From positions 1-6,237 of the forward strand of contig DAOUUM010000186.1 of assembly GCA_030668165.1 (NCBI GenBank): a DNA stretch of 6,237 nucleotides, in the 5' to 3' direction. The notes beneath the pieces are model-generated. The model did no database searches. It saw nothing but the letters and a program-made list of their open reading frames with translations, and was not told the origin of the DNA. The DNA comes from Candidatus Heimdallarchaeota archaeon (lineage in GTDB: Archaea > Asgardarchaeota > Heimdallarchaeia > Heimdallarchaeales > Kariarchaeaceae). Numbering within the stretch: the first letter of the stretch is position 1; the number at the start of each line of letters is the position of its first letter. The position numbers and the translations under genes were made by a program. This document shows positions 5,793-6,237 of this stretch, piece after piece.

Positions 5793-6236
5793 ATGGCTCA
5801 AAATTGTCCTGTAATTGAACTTCTAATTACATTCAAATATGGTCTACCAGTGTACTCTTGGGTTAATTCTGGTAAATCTGATAATTCAACAAATATTTCA
5901 AGATCTGAGGAATCCCAAAGTTTGATTGCAGGATTGCTTGCTGCAATCCTTAGCTTTTCTGAAAGTCTTTCCGATGATACAGGTCAGGTTAAACAGGTAA
6001 AAATGGCAAGAACTACATATCAGTACTCCATTCAAAATCACCTCATTTTTTTCCTTGGCTATGATAATTCCACATCAGAGACTTACGAACCAATAATTGA
6101 TGAGTTTCTTTCCGAAGCTGTGACTAAATTCACCAAATTATTCAATAAATGCTTGGCAGATGATAATCTATTAATGTCACAGGATTTCAGTGAATTTGAG
6201 GAATATATATCAAAAAGTTCACTTTCTGATAGATGA
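5793..6236 (+). CDS. Small longin/roadblock-like domain protein (Asgard type)
   Basis: A complete 147-residue soluble protein whose stop codon ends one base before the window edge. The pattern is that of a longin-like domain: strands in VIELLITFKYGLPVYSWV (7-24), a helix with LIAGLLAAILSFSESL (44-59), strands at KMARTTYQYSI and HLIFFLGYD (about 70-91), and a long helix YEPIIDEFLSEAVTKFTKLF (98-117), followed by an acidic, serine-rich tail. The GLP-Y followed by L-(A/S)-G-L-L-A-A-I-L-S-F arrangement is one often seen in Asgard archaeal proteins related to small-GTPase and trafficking factors. No transmembrane segment, zinc ribbon or second domain is present. Homologues in eukaryotes act as scaffolds or GTPase regulators; a similar role here is inference. 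No GTPase gene lies inside the window, but the right flank is unseen. Fold call is moderate, specific function unknown. Confidence 0.6.
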   Translation: MAQNCPVIELLITFKYGLPVYSWVNSGKSDNSTNISRSEESQSLIAGLLAAILSFSESLSDDTGQVKQVKMARTTYQYSIQNHLIFFLGYDNSTSETYEPIIDEFLSEAVTKFTKLFNKCLADDNLLMSQDFSEFEEYISKSSLSDR

Positions 6237-6237
6237 C

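Noticed and set aside
5776..5814. Twelve-codon upstream open frame (ATG at 5776, ending in a TAA near 5814) overlapping the longin start
   Set aside because: Its ATG overlaps the GAGGT Shine-Dalgarno candidate of the main gene, and it has no ribosome site or homology of its own.

Overview
The window looks like a fragment of an archaeal genome, most likely from the Asgard group. The archaeal signs are a DUF211 protein (a family essentially confined to archaea), an archaeal-type VIT/CCC1-like membrane protein, an archaeal-length RtcB ligase, AT-rich TATA-like boxes a short distance before several starts, and few recognisable Shine-Dalgarno sites. The Asgard lean rests mainly on the last gene, a small stand-alone longin/roadblock-like protein of a type abundant in Asgard genomes. 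A reductive-dehalogenase-like protein, another class reported from Loki- and Thorarchaeota, fits but is not diagnostic. The exact lineage cannot be read from the sequence.

Layout. (1) 1-1004, + strand: a reverse transcriptase cut by the left edge, with the NAxxH and VTG motifs that mark retron reverse transcriptases. Its start, and any retron RNA or effector gene, would lie to the left. (2) 1116-2035, - strand: a tightly coupled two-gene operon, DUF211 followed by a five-helix VIT/CCC1-like transporter, with the stop and start sharing one base. (3) 2224-3684, + strand: rtcB, the RNA-splicing ligase, with every metal and guanylylation residue in place. (4) 3701-4045, - strand: a small DCC/DUF393-family CxxC protein, converging on rtcB with a 16-base gap and divergent from the next gene. 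(5) 4206-5585, + strand: an unusual iron-sulfur enzyme in which an ABCE1/RLI-type two-cluster ferredoxin domain is joined to a corrinoid reductive-dehalogenase-like domain with its own two clusters. (6) 5793-6236, + strand: the complete longin-like protein.

The genes do not form one pathway. The DUF211/VIT pair is probably a metal-handling unit. The DCC thiol protein and the four-cluster reductase share a 160-base divergent promoter region and could both be redox proteins, but this is inference. The retron reverse transcriptase is the defence-type element of the window and is visibly AT-richer than rtcB in its 3' half. The two points most worth following up are the retron-type reverse transcriptase in a probable Asgard archaeon and the ABCE1-ferredoxin/reductive dehalogenase fusion. 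No tRNA, rRNA, CRISPR array or insertion sequence was seen.
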